Origin: Thiomicrorhabdus sp.
GTDB lineage: Bacteria > Pseudomonadota > Gammaproteobacteria > Thiomicrospirales > Thiomicrospiraceae
Assembly (NCBI GenBank): GCA_015488565.1
Contig: WFNQ01000262.1
Location: 1 to 33,243, forward strand
Length of the DNA: 33,243 nucleotides
Reading direction: 5' to 3'
Shown here piece by piece: positions 9,186-16,395 of this stretch. Both the position numbers and the translations under genes were made by a program. The notes beneath the pieces were generated by a model that searched no databases, had not been told where the DNA came from, and worked only from the letters and a program-made list of their open reading frames with translations. Within the stretch, counting starts at the first letter, position 1, and every line of letters starts with the position of its first letter.

Positions 9186-11066
9186 TTACTGTCCACGCAT
9201 AAATAAGCTGTCTAACTGTTCCATCGAAATCTGTACCCACGTCGGGCGACCGTGATTGCACTGATCCGAACGTTCGGTTACTTCCATCTCACGCAGTAAC
9301 GCGTTCATTTCGGCGAGCGTTAACTGCCGATTGGCACGTACGGCACCATGACACGCCATGGTGGAAAGCATTTCATTAATTAAATCTTCAACTTGTTGCG
9401 TTTGCCCTGCTACAGATAAATCAGCAATCATGTCATTGATTAACCCGACCACATCACTTTTTACCAGTAAAGCGGGCACGGCGGTAATTTTCAACTGCTC
9501 TGGTCCAAGTGGTTCAATTTCGAACCCGAGTTTATTAAACCCGGCCTGATTTGATTGCCACACCGCAATTTGAGAGGCATCTAATGCCATCGCGATTGGC
9601 ACCAATAACGGCTGACTAATGAGGCGATCACTCTCCCACTGTTTTTTAAATCGCTCATACACCACGCGTTCATGTGCCGCGTGCATATCAACCAAGACTA
9701 ATCCGTGTTGATTTTCGGCCAAAATATAGACCCCATGTAACTGTGCTTTGGCAAACCCCAAGCGGGGCGTATTGCTTGAATCGGTTAACACGGAGTCGTA
9801 GGCGGTTACTGGCTCAGCCACACCCTCTTTTCGTCGCTGATCGATCATACTTTGCAATTCACGATTGACACTGGACGATTCGTTCGGCTGTTGAAATGCC
9901 ATCGCCGTCTGCACATCCTGTTGCGACAAACCTTTTGAAAAGAAGGCAGGCGAACCGCTTGAAAAGCTGCCCGTGGAAGGAAGTCCCATCGCCTGATTAA
10001 GCGATGCGCCACTGCCCGATTCGGATGCCACGGGTTTGGCAACAAAGTCGCGTATAGAACGGCGTAAAAAATCATACACCCAGCGGCCATTGGCAAAACG
10101 CACTTCATACTTAGCGGGATGTACATTCACATCCACTAACGCATTGGGAATCTCTAAAAATAATAAATACGCGGGATGGCGACCGTGATACAGCACATCG
10201 GTATACGCCTGTTTCACCGCATAAGACAACAAGCGATCTCGTACAATACGACCATTTACAAATAAATACTGCATATCCGTTTGACTGCGATTAAAGGTGG
10301 GCAGTCCTACCCAGCCTGTGATGCGAATATCTTGTGCCTCGCAGGTAATCTCTAAGGACTGCTCGACAAACGGTTTTCCCACCAATTGTGATAAGCGCTT
10401 AATTAAACTGTTTTGATCGGTCACAGCTTGAACTTGACGCACCACTTTTTGATTATGTAGCAGCTTAAAACTAATTTCGGGACGACTTAACATCACTCGC
10501 TTAACCAGTTGGTCAATATGGGTAAATTCGGTTTTAGCGGCTCTTAAGAATTTTTTTCGAGCGGGCGTATTAAAAAATAGATCGGTCACACTAATGCGTG
10601 TACCAACATTGCCTGAGGCAGGTTTTAACGTACTCCACGCCCCTTCCCCTTCGGAACGCAATAACCACGCGGCCTTGTCCGATTCATGTCGGCTCACAAT
10701 TTCAAATCGAGATACCGAGCTGATACTGGCCAATGCCTCGCCTCGAAATCCAAGCGTGCCAACTTCGGCCAAATCCGCTCCTGTTTTAATTTTACTTGTG
10801 GCATGGCGGCTCACCGCTAAAAGCAGTTCATCCTTAGGAATCCCCGAGCCATTATCTGAGATGACAATGGATTTCTCCCCCCCCTCTTCAATCCAGATAT
10901 CAATCGACGTCGCCCCCGAATCCAGTGCATTTTCCAGCAACTCTTTCACTACCGAGGCGGGGCGTTCGACCACCTCGCCCGCGGCAATTTGATCGGCCAA
11001 GTAAGAGGGCAGCGCTTCAATGGCTTGTCGTGTCATGGGTGGGGAGGGTTGAGAAACGGTCTTCAC
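9186..11066 (-). CDS. mutL: DNA mismatch repair protein MutL
   Basis: MutL couples mismatch recognition by MutS to strand incision and removal. The 626-residue protein has the GHKL ATPase motifs IAAGEVVERPASVVKELLEN (about 28-47), DNGSGI (70-75) and TLGFRGEALASISS. A variable linker (about 345-430) precedes the C-terminal dimerisation domain, which contains HAAHERVVYERFK. The C-terminal CHGAVRANR and CNHGRP segments are typical. A GTG start two bases after the rluB stop, with GAGG upstream, is given. An ATG ten codons downstream (11036) would better fit some homologues. Codons for EEGGEK (residues 60-65) are written with a run of eight G, which makes this repair gene itself prone to slippage. 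Confidence 0.96.
   Translation of the reverse strand: MKTVSQPSPPMTRQAIEALPSYLADQIAAGEVVERPASVVKELLENALDSGATSIDIWIEEGGEKSIVISDNGSGIPKDELLLAVSRHATSKIKTGADLAEVGTLGFRGEALASISSVSRFEIVSRHESDKAAWLLRSEGEGAWSTLKPASGNVGTRISVTDLFFNTPARKKFLRAAKTEFTHIDQLVKRVMLSRPEISFKLLHNQKVVRQVQAVTDQNSLIKRLSQLVGKPFVEQSLEITCEAQDIRITGWVGLPTFNRSQTDMQYLFVNGRIVRDRLLSYAVKQAYTDVLYHGRHPAYLLFLEIPNALVDVNVHPAKYEVRFANGRWVYDFLRRSIRDFVAKPVASESGSGASLNQAMGLPSTGSFSSGSPAFFSKGLSQQDVQTAMAFQQPNESSSVNRELQSMIDQRRKEGVAEPVTAYDSVLTDSSNTPRLGFAKAQLHGVYILAENQHGLVLVDMHAAHERVVYERFKKQWESDRLISQPLLVPIAMALDASQIAVWQSNQAGFNKLGFEIEPLGPEQLKITAVPALLVKSDVVGLINDMIADLSVAGQTQQVEDLINEMLSTMACHGAVRANRQLTLAEMNALLREMEVTERSDQCNHGRPTWVQISMEQLDSLFMRGQ
10871..10885 (+). 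repeat. Poly-C motif (ATTTCT-C8-T) inside mutL
   Basis: ATTTCT followed by eight C and T, encoding EEGGEK on the minus strand at a conserved, un-expanded position of MutL. It is one of the recurring AATTTTCTCCCCCCCT-type motifs. Confidence 0.6.
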
Positions 11067-11068
11067 GC

Positions 11069-11989
11069 TTAACGACGTCCTCTTTTAAAGCGCGATTTAC
11101 CATCACTTAAATCATGAATGGTTTTTTGCTTACGATTTAACTGTTTATTCATCGCTCTGGCTTGTCGGTCGGTGGTTTTAATTCGGCCTTGCTGACTGCG
11201 CATATCAGGACGTGCTTCTTCAGATAAATCAACCGATTTAAGTAGTTGATTCACTTGTTTCCACGATAACTCTTCGGTTTTTCCTTTGCGTAGGTTTTTA
11301 GGAATGGTAAACAGGCCGTAACGTACGCGGTGCAAACGACTGACAGGATGCCCTTGAGACTCCCAAATACGGCGTACTTCACGGTACTTTCCTTGTTTAA
11401 GGGTGACTTTAAACCATTTATTTTGTCCTTCGTCTGCTTGTTTCATTTTTTGGATGCGAGTAAAACGTGCCACGCCATCTTCCAACGTCACGCCTTTGAG
11501 CATTTGCTTAATCGTGGCCTCGGTCACATCGCCAAACACACGCACCGTATATTCACGCTCCATCTCATAGGAGGGGTGCATCATTCGATTGGCCAGTTCA
11601 CCATTATTGGTTAAAATCATCAAACCGCTGGTGTTTAAATCCAAACGCCCAATACTAATCCAGCGCCCATTTATAATACGAGGCAGTTGCTCAAAAATAG
11701 TCTCCCGCCCTTTTTCATCGTTTCGAGTACAAATTCGCCCTTCGGGTTTATTGTAAAGAATGACTTTAGTGGGCTGCCTTTCAAGACGTGACTCTTTAAT
11801 TAAGCGATCTTTTACCATGATGCGATCATCTTCTGTCGCACGATCACCTAATTTTGCGACACGTCCATTGACCTTAACATGCCCTTCTGCAATCAGCGGT
11901 TCAACCGAACGTCTGGAGCCAAAACCGGCTCGGGCTAAAATTTTTTGTAGTTTTTCACTGTTGGGGTTAGGCGTTGTAGACGATGTCAT
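11069..11989 (-). CDS. rluB: 23S rRNA pseudouridine synthase RluB
   Basis: Converts a uridine in helix 80 of 23S rRNA (2605 in E. coli) to pseudouridine. The protein has an S4 RNA-binding domain at its start (EKLQKILARAGFGSRRS), the RsuA/RluB catalytic motif GRLDLNTSGLMILTNNGEL with the catalytic aspartate, and KQGKYREVRRIWESQGH. A long basic tail (about 245-306) is typical of RluB. The frame opens at a TTG (12010), but that codon has no ribosome-binding site and lies next to a poly-G run. The ATG at 11989 follows AAAGAGAAC and is preferred (306 residues). mutL starts two bases after its stop. Confidence 0.93.
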   Translation of the reverse strand: MTSSTTPNPNSEKLQKILARAGFGSRRSVEPLIAEGHVKVNGRVAKLGDRATEDDRIMVKDRLIKESRLERQPTKVILYNKPEGRICTRNDEKGRETIFEQLPRIINGRWISIGRLDLNTSGLMILTNNGELANRMMHPSYEMEREYTVRVFGDVTEATIKQMLKGVTLEDGVARFTRIQKMKQADEGQNKWFKVTLKQGKYREVRRIWESQGHPVSRLHRVRYGLFTIPKNLRKGKTEELSWKQVNQLLKSVDLSEEARPDMRSQQGRIKTTDRQARAMNKQLNRKQKTIHDLSDGKSRFKRGRR

Positions 11990-12013
11990 TCTGTTCTCTT
12001 TGGTTATCAATAA

Positions 12014-12029
12014 GGGGGGGGGAGAAATT
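12014..12029 (-). repeat. Poly-G/C motif (AATTTCT-C9-T on minus) upstream of rluB
   Basis: Nine G followed by AGAAATTT in the gap between the M50 protease gene and rluB. It is followed on the plus strand by CGCTTTTTAAAGCG, a small dyad. Another copy of the recurring motif, here in inverse orientation and 25 bases before the rluB start. Confidence 0.6.
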
Positions 12030-12056
12030 TCTGTGCCGCTTTTTAAAGCGACTTGA

Positions 12057-12719
12057 TTAAACGCCTACCAAGCTAAATAGGAGCCCTTTTATTATTTCAA
12101 AAGGCCCTATAATTAAGGGAGCAAGCCAGCCTAAGAGCATTAATCCAATTAAGATAAAAAAGCCATAGGGTGCAATACGGTTAAACTGCCAAGCCAAACG
12201 TTTTGATAAAAATGCTGAGGCAATGTGACTGCCGTCTAATGGCGGAATAGGCAGTAAGTTTAGAATGCCTAAAATTAAGTTAATGCTAACCCCTGCCACG
12301 CCACTGTAAATCAAAAACAGCCCAATATCAGGACTACTCGCCTGCAACAGCATCCCTATTTTAAGTATCACAGCCCACGCAATGGCCATTAAAAAATTAG
12401 ATACGGGGCCAGCAATAGCGACCCACGCCATATCTCTACGCGGTGATTTAAAGTTATTGGCGTTTACAGGAACGGGTTTTGCCCAACCAAAGACAAAGCC
12501 AGTAAAGGTCAGCAATACGATTGGCACTAAAATAGTTCCAATCGGATCAATGTGTTTAATTGGGTTCAAGGTTAAACGCCCTAACATTCTGGCAGATTGA
12601 TCGCCAAATTTAGAGGCCACCCAACCGTGGGCAAATTCATGAACGGTAATGGCAAAAATAACGGGCAACGCCCAGACTGCTATTTTTTGTATTAACGTAA
12701 GCTCGGGTAATCCCATCAT
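12057..12719 (-). CDS. Site-2 protease family (M50) membrane metalloprotease
   Basis: A 220-residue polytopic membrane protein with the zinc-binding motif HEFAHG near residue 27 and the second conserved block NLLPIPPLDGSHI near 153-165, where the aspartate is the third metal ligand. These define the compact rhomboid-unrelated S2P group often called YwhC-like. Such proteases cleave substrates within the membrane. The physiological target here is unknown. About five membrane segments are visible. The ATG overlaps the stop codon of the upstream yciO-like gene (TGATG), so the two are probably translated together. It lacks the PDZ domain of RseP. Confidence 0.9.
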   Translation of the reverse strand: MMGLPELTLIQKIAVWALPVIFAITVHEFAHGWVASKFGDQSARMLGRLTLNPIKHIDPIGTILVPIVLLTFTGFVFGWAKPVPVNANNFKSPRRDMAWVAIAGPVSNFLMAIAWAVILKIGMLLQASSPDIGLFLIYSGVAGVSINLILGILNLLPIPPLDGSHIASAFLSKRLAWQFNRIAPYGFFILIGLMLLGWLAPLIIGPFEIIKGLLFSLVGV

Positions 12720-13354
12720 CAGTTTACAAACTCTCCTTGTCCTTGACGAAGCAACTTTGGCTCGTCTTCGGTAAAATCAATCACGGTAGTCGGTTCAAAC
12801 CCACTGTAACCTCCGTCTAATACGGCATCTAAAAGATGCCCTAACTCTTCTTGAATCGACCAGCCATCCGTCATGGGGTGCTCCTCTCCCGGTAAAATAA
12901 GCGAGGCTGTCATCAACGGCTTATCAAAAAAGGCCAATAACGCATTGGTCACAATATTAGGTGTGACACGTAACCCTATATTTTTACGCTTAGGCGACTG
13001 CAGCCTCTTAGGTACTTCACGACTGGCGGGCAAAATAAAGGTATACGGGCCAGGCAAATGACTTTTTAAATAACGAAACTGCGTGTTACCTACTTTAGCG
13101 TATTCCGATAAATTGCTTAAATCGCGGCACATCAACGTAAAATCATGCTTATCGTCCAATCGACGAATAAAACGAATAATTTCCACCCCTTTTTTACTGT
13201 CTAACAAACAGCCCAAAGCATACCCAGACTCCGTTGGGTAAGCAATAACCCCCCCTTTATTTAATATGGCAACCACTTGTTCCAGCAGTCTTTTTTGTGG
13301 ATTGTCGGGGTGTACGCTAATATAAGCGCAAGGATTTGGTAAAATTTTATTCAC
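12719..13354 (-). CDS. yciO: YciO/YrdC/Sua5-family protein (YciO-like)
   Basis: A 211-residue protein of the YrdC-like fold. Visible signatures are GGVIAYPTESGYALGCLL (about 34-51), IIRFIRR..KHDFTLMC, LPGPYTFILPAS and NIGLRVTP. Members that make threonylcarbamoyl-AMP for tRNA (TsaC/Sua5) carry a K-R-S-N set. The sequence here (YPTESGYALGC, KHDFTLMC, GLRVTP) is closer to YciO, whose role is less certain. In E. coli yciO is next to the RNase AM gene, as here. A TATAAT box on the minus strand at 13392-13397 in the 73-bp gap may be part of its promoter, but no good -35 box is seen. Stop overlaps the start of the M50 gene. Confidence 0.87.
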   Translation of the reverse strand: MNKILPNPCAYISVHPDNPQKRLLEQVVAILNKGGVIAYPTESGYALGCLLDSKKGVEIIRFIRRLDDKHDFTLMCRDLSNLSEYAKVGNTQFRYLKSHLPGPYTFILPASREVPKRLQSPKRKNIGLRVTPNIVTNALLAFFDKPLMTASLILPGEEHPMTDGWSIQEELGHLLDAVLDGGYSGFEPTTVIDFTEDEPKLLRQGQGEFVN

Positions 13355-13427
13355 TAAATTGTCCAGCTCAAATTTAAATATAATACCCTAAATTATACCG
13401 CGTTAAATTGCTTCTTAAGTACATATC

Positions 13428-14297
13428 TTAAGGTGTTTCAGCGGTTTCAAAAATCACTCCTGTTTTAAACAGTGTCCAAACAGGGGTGACTTTACTGGGT
13501 AGAGGGGCTAACCAACCCAACCCCCGCCAGCTATGTTCGGGGCGATGAAAATCCGACCCTAATGAGGCCGCCAGCCCCTGCGCACAGGCTCGGTCAGCCA
13601 TGCCCGTAATATCGGCAGAGTGACGAGGCTGGTTAACCACTTCCATCGCTTGTCCACCCGCTTGCTTAAAGTCAGTAATCAAGGCATTCAACTTACGGCT
13701 GGTCATTTTATAGACTTTAGGGTGTGCGATAACAGCCACGCCCCCTGCTTGAATAATCCACTGCACTACCTCCGCTAAAGGTGGCCAATCATGTTTCACA
13801 TAGCCCACACGACCTTTTTTTAGGTAACGATCAAATGCTTGCGAAGCGTCTTTTACTAAACGCTCTTCAATCAACAGTTGTGCAAAATGGCCGCGCCCCA
13901 CCACGCCTTCGCCCACCATGCACTCTATTTTAGAGCGTACATTCTCTACATTAAAATCATGACGCGCTTCCAGCTTGCTCATGATTTGGGTTGCTCTTTC
14001 CCAGCGAGAGGCGCGAATCCCTGCCAAACCTTGCTGTAAACCGACATGAGTTACATCGACATCCAACCCAACAATATGAATCGTGCTGCCTCGCCATTCG
14101 CAGCTGATTTCAACCCCCGAAATCAATTGCACCTGATTCTGCTGCGCATACTCAATGACCGATTCATAACCAGCGGTGGTATCGTGGTCGGTAATGGCAA
14201 GGCATTTCACCTCATGCTTTACCGCTAAATCAATTAACTGCTTCGGTGATAATGCCCCATCCGATGCCGTGGTATGACAGTGAAAATCCAGTTTCAT
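13428..14297 (-). CDS. rnm: PHP-domain 5'-3' exoribonuclease (RNase AM/YciV-like)
   Basis: A 289-residue metal-dependent phosphoesterase of the PHP family. The metal-binding blocks are all visible: FHCHTTASDG (about 5-14), ITDHDT (35-40), GVEISCEW, IAHPKVY and GSDFHRPEH near the end. E. coli YciV (formerly TrpH, now RNase AM) degrades short RNAs and trims 5' ends of rRNA. The neighbouring YciO-like gene matches the E. coli order. It diverges from yciB over a 90-bp gap that must hold both promoters. Confidence 0.9.
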   Translation of the reverse strand: MKLDFHCHTTASDGALSPKQLIDLAVKHEVKCLAITDHDTTAGYESVIEYAQQNQVQLISGVEISCEWRGSTIHIVGLDVDVTHVGLQQGLAGIRASRWERATQIMSKLEARHDFNVENVRSKIECMVGEGVVGRGHFAQLLIEERLVKDASQAFDRYLKKGRVGYVKHDWPPLAEVVQWIIQAGGVAVIAHPKVYKMTSRKLNALITDFKQAGGQAMEVVNQPRHSADITGMADRACAQGLAASLGSDFHRPEHSWRGLGWLAPLPSKVTPVWTLFKTGVIFETAETP

Positions 14298-14387
14298 ATA
14301 CTATTTATAGTCCATTTACTTTTAATCAAGGGGAAACCCATATAAAATCTTACGCACAATCCCCCAAAAAACCCAAAAAGGTTCTGA

Positions 14388-14978
14388 ATGAAGTTATTAT
14401 TTGACATGTTTCCCGTCGTGCTATTTTTTATCGCGTATAAGATGTACGATATTTACACAGCCACCGCGGTTATTATTGCTGCGACCATTGTACAGGTGCT
14501 TTACGTTTATATAAAACATAAACGAGTGGAAAAAATACATGTTATTACACTGGTTTTAGTGGTGTTACTTGGTGGACTTACCTTAATACTGCAAGACGAA
14601 AACTTTATTAAATGGAAACCCACTATTGTTAACTGGGGGTTTGCTGTCGTCTTCTTAGGCAGTCATTACATTGGTCAAAAGCCCATTATTCAACGCATGA
14701 TGGATGGTATGATTGGCTTACCTGAGCTAGTTTGGAATCGCTTAAGCTGGTTATGGATTGGGTTTTTTATACTTTCAGGTGTCGCTAATATCTATGTGGC
14801 CTTTAATTACGACACCGATACGTGGGTTAATTTTAAACTATTTGGCTTAATGGCCATGACCATTGTGTTTATTATTTTGCAAGGCGTCTACATCAATCGC
14901 CACATGCAAGATGTAGAACCCGCGCCCAATACAAACGACACCGAACATTCAACCGATAAAAATGACACGACAAAATGA
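14388..14978 (+). CDS. yciB: Inner-membrane septation protein YciB/IspA-type
   Basis: A 196-residue membrane protein with five to six hydrophobic segments. It shows the family signatures MKLLFDMFPVVLFFIAYK at the start, GGLTLILQDENFIKWKPTIV in the centre and WNRLSWLWIGFFI later. YciB works with cell-envelope synthesis and septation proteins, and its loss alters intracellular septation in Shigella. The C-terminal 20 residues are hydrophilic and specific to this organism. AAGG precedes the ATG. yciI follows 13 bases after its stop. Confidence 0.93.
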   Translation: MKLLFDMFPVVLFFIAYKMYDIYTATAVIIAATIVQVLYVYIKHKRVEKIHVITLVLVVLLGGLTLILQDENFIKWKPTIVNWGFAVVFLGSHYIGQKPIIQRMMDGMIGLPELVWNRLSWLWIGFFILSGVANIYVAFNYDTDTWVNFKLFGLMAMTIVFIILQGVYINRHMQDVEPAPNTNDTEHSTDKNDTTK

Positions 14979-14991
14979 GAGTTTAAATAAG

Positions 14992-15297
14992 ATGCTATAT
15001 TCTATCTTTGCTTACGATGTAAAAAACAGCCTTCCCCTTAGGGCACAAGCTCGCACTGAACATATTGCTCGATTAAAAGCACTTGATGAGGCGGGTCGTT
15101 TACTGCTGGCGGGCCCAAACCCCGCCATTGATAGTGACACGCCGGGCGAAGCTGGGTTTACAGGCAGTTTAATTGTCGCCAAATTTAAAAGTTTAGAAGA
15201 GGCCAAATTATGGGCTTCTCAAGACCCCTATATTGAGGCAGGTGTCTATGACAAAACCGAGGTTAAACCCTTTAAAAAAGTATTGCCAGCCGTTTAA
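14992..15297 (+). CDS. yciI: YciI-like ferredoxin-fold protein
   Basis: A 101-residue protein of the YCII family (MLYSIFAYDVKNSLPLR, HIARLKALDEAGRLLLAGP, DPYIEAGVYDKTEVKPFKK). The conserved histidine and aspartate of the family pocket are present. Function is unknown, although related domains act in dechlorination or as sigma-factor partners. The frame is open back to 14962, inside yciB, but homologues begin at MLYSIFAYD, so the ATG at 14992 is chosen. A GAGAG box lies about ten bases upstream. Confidence 0.92.
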   Translation: MLYSIFAYDVKNSLPLRAQARTEHIARLKALDEAGRLLLAGPNPAIDSDTPGEAGFTGSLIVAKFKSLEEAKLWASQDPYIEAGVYDKTEVKPFKKVLPAV

Positions 15298-15315
15298 TCA
15301 ATTAAGGAATCCCCC

Positions 15316-15801
15316 ATGTCCAATGTCGCCTATTTAATTCCAAAACGAAATCAAAAAACCGCTCTTACTGCCCTCACGGCATTAGAAAATGGATTAGACG
15401 CGCCCGTCGAATTAATGGACACTGAATTTATCCAAATTCCTTTGCTCGGCTGGACTTCCGCTGGAGAACCAATTCAAATAGAGATGGATTACGATACGGT
15501 CTCTGTCCCCGCCAGCATGGTCAAAAAAGAGACCTTCGCCCTGCGCGTTAAAGGTAATTCGATGATTGATGAAAACATTAAGTGTGGCGACATTGTGATT
15601 ATCGAACGCCGCTCTTCTGCCGAAAATGGGGAATCGGTGGTGGTTCGCATCAATAATGAAGAGGTCACCATGAAAAAACTCTACATCGAAAAAACAGGGG
15701 TACGACTGCAACCCGCCAATTCCGATATACCTCCTATTATTTTAAAGAATGCCGATATTGAAATATTAGGCATTGTGACTGGTATTTTAAGGCAACCTTA
15801 A
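15316..15801 (+). CDS. LexA-like S24 peptidase without DNA-binding domain
   Basis: A 161-residue protein whose residues 40-160 closely follow the LexA C-terminal auto-protease. IPLLGWTSAGEPI carries the Ala49-Gly50 scissile bond, FALRVKGNSMIDENIKCGD the nucleophile Ser82, and EVTMKKLY the general-base Lys120. Spacing between these residues is within two of that in LexA. The first 40 residues (PKRNQKTALTALTALENGL) are too short for, and do not resemble, the winged-helix domain of LexA, and no helix-turn-helix lies upstream in frame. UmuD has a similar architecture, but the match is nearer LexA and no umuC is adjacent. AAGGA precedes the ATG. It may be a RecA-responsive or constitutive self-cleaving factor. 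The role is unknown. Confidence 0.85.
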   Translation: MSNVAYLIPKRNQKTALTALTALENGLDAPVELMDTEFIQIPLLGWTSAGEPIQIEMDYDTVSVPASMVKKETFALRVKGNSMIDENIKCGDIVIIERRSSAENGESVVVRINNEEVTMKKLYIEKTGVRLQPANSDIPPIILKNADIEILGIVTGILRQP

Positions 15802-15807
15802 GGAAGT

Positions 15808-16341
15808 ATGGCGATGCCCCAATCCAACCTAAAAAACCAAAATTCTCCCCCCCCTATTCGGCTTTTTGTCACTGGTGGAACACTGGATAAACAGTATCAA
15901 GAAACCACTGGCGAGCTTGTGTTTCCTAATACCCATTTGCCGATTATATTACAAGAAGCCAATGTCTCTTTACCCATAGAAACCACCGTATTAATGCAAA
16001 AAGACAGTTTAGAGATTACCGAAGACGAACGAATTCAAATTTGCCAAGCGTGTATTGAGACCCCTCAGCAAAAAATTATCATCACCCATGGAACAGATAC
16101 CATGGTGAATACCGCTACAGCACTCAGCCGAACCCCCGAGCTGAAGAATAAAACCATTATTCTCACCGGCGCAATGCGGCCTTTTATGCTCGGACACTCC
16201 GATGCCAGCTTTAATTTAGGCTCGGCACTCATGGCAGTACAACTTGCTAAAACGGGCATTTACATTGCCATGAACGGCCAACTATTTCAAGCTAACCAAG
16301 TACAAAAAAATCGACGACTTGGCTTGTTTACTGAGCTTTAA
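15808..16341 (+). CDS. Short asparaginase-fold protein
   Basis: A 177-residue protein matching only the N-terminal domain of type I/II asparaginases. RLFVTGGTLDKQYQ carries the first catalytic threonine. KIIITHGTDTMVNTATAL carries the second catalytic Thr-Asp pair, and TIILTGAMRPFMLGHSDASFN is the third conserved block. It ends with KNRRLGLFTEL, the natural end of a recognised class of single-domain asparaginase-like proteins, so it is not a truncation. The activity of this class is not established. AAGGA lies four bases before the ATG. A second ATG two codons on is also possible. It starts six bases after the S24 gene, suggesting an operon. Codons for NSPPP contain a poly-C run of eight. Confidence 0.85.
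   Translation: MAMPQSNLKNQNSPPPIRLFVTGGTLDKQYQETTGELVFPNTHLPIILQEANVSLPIETTVLMQKDSLEITEDERIQICQACIETPQQKIIITHGTDTMVNTATALSRTPELKNKTIILTGAMRPFMLGHSDASFNLGSALMAVQLAKTGIYIAMNGQLFQANQVQKNRRLGLFTEL
15841..15855 (+). repeat. Poly-C motif (AATTCT-C8-T) in asparaginase-like gene
   Basis: AATTCT, eight C, T near the 5' end of the gene, coding for the variable N-terminal NSPPP just before the conserved core. A copy of the recurring motif. Confidence 0.6.
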
Positions 16342-16357
16342 AAAGCTAAGTAAACAA
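16324..16357 (+). other. Long stem-loop spanning the asparaginase-like stop codon
   Basis: TTGTTTAC-TG-AGCTTT pairs with AAAGCT-AA-GTAAACAA, 15 pairs with one mismatch and a two-base loop. It includes the stop codon and ends 38 bases before the TonB receptor start. It has no T-run. It could limit read-through or stabilise the upstream mRNA. Confidence 0.5.
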
Positions 16358-16395
16358 CCCAAATACACCTAATTTAAAACTAAAACGAGCTCTGC

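Noticed and set aside
9184-9261. Longer MiaA start at 9261 inside mutL
   Set aside because: The extra 26 residues (QSRSPDVGTDFDG...) are absent from MiaA proteins and overlap the conserved MutL C-terminus; the GTG at 9183 fits family length.
15808-16341. Asparaginase-like gene as a truncated pseudogene
   Set aside because: It ends with the natural KNRRLGLF-type terminus of a known single-domain class, and no remnant of a C-terminal domain follows.
16342-16395. Possible TPP riboswitch before the thiamine-uptake genes
   Set aside because: The leader is only 54 bases and has no CTGAGA or GGATAATGCC-type THI-box; the minus-strand leader of the kinase (20342-20632) was also read without a match.
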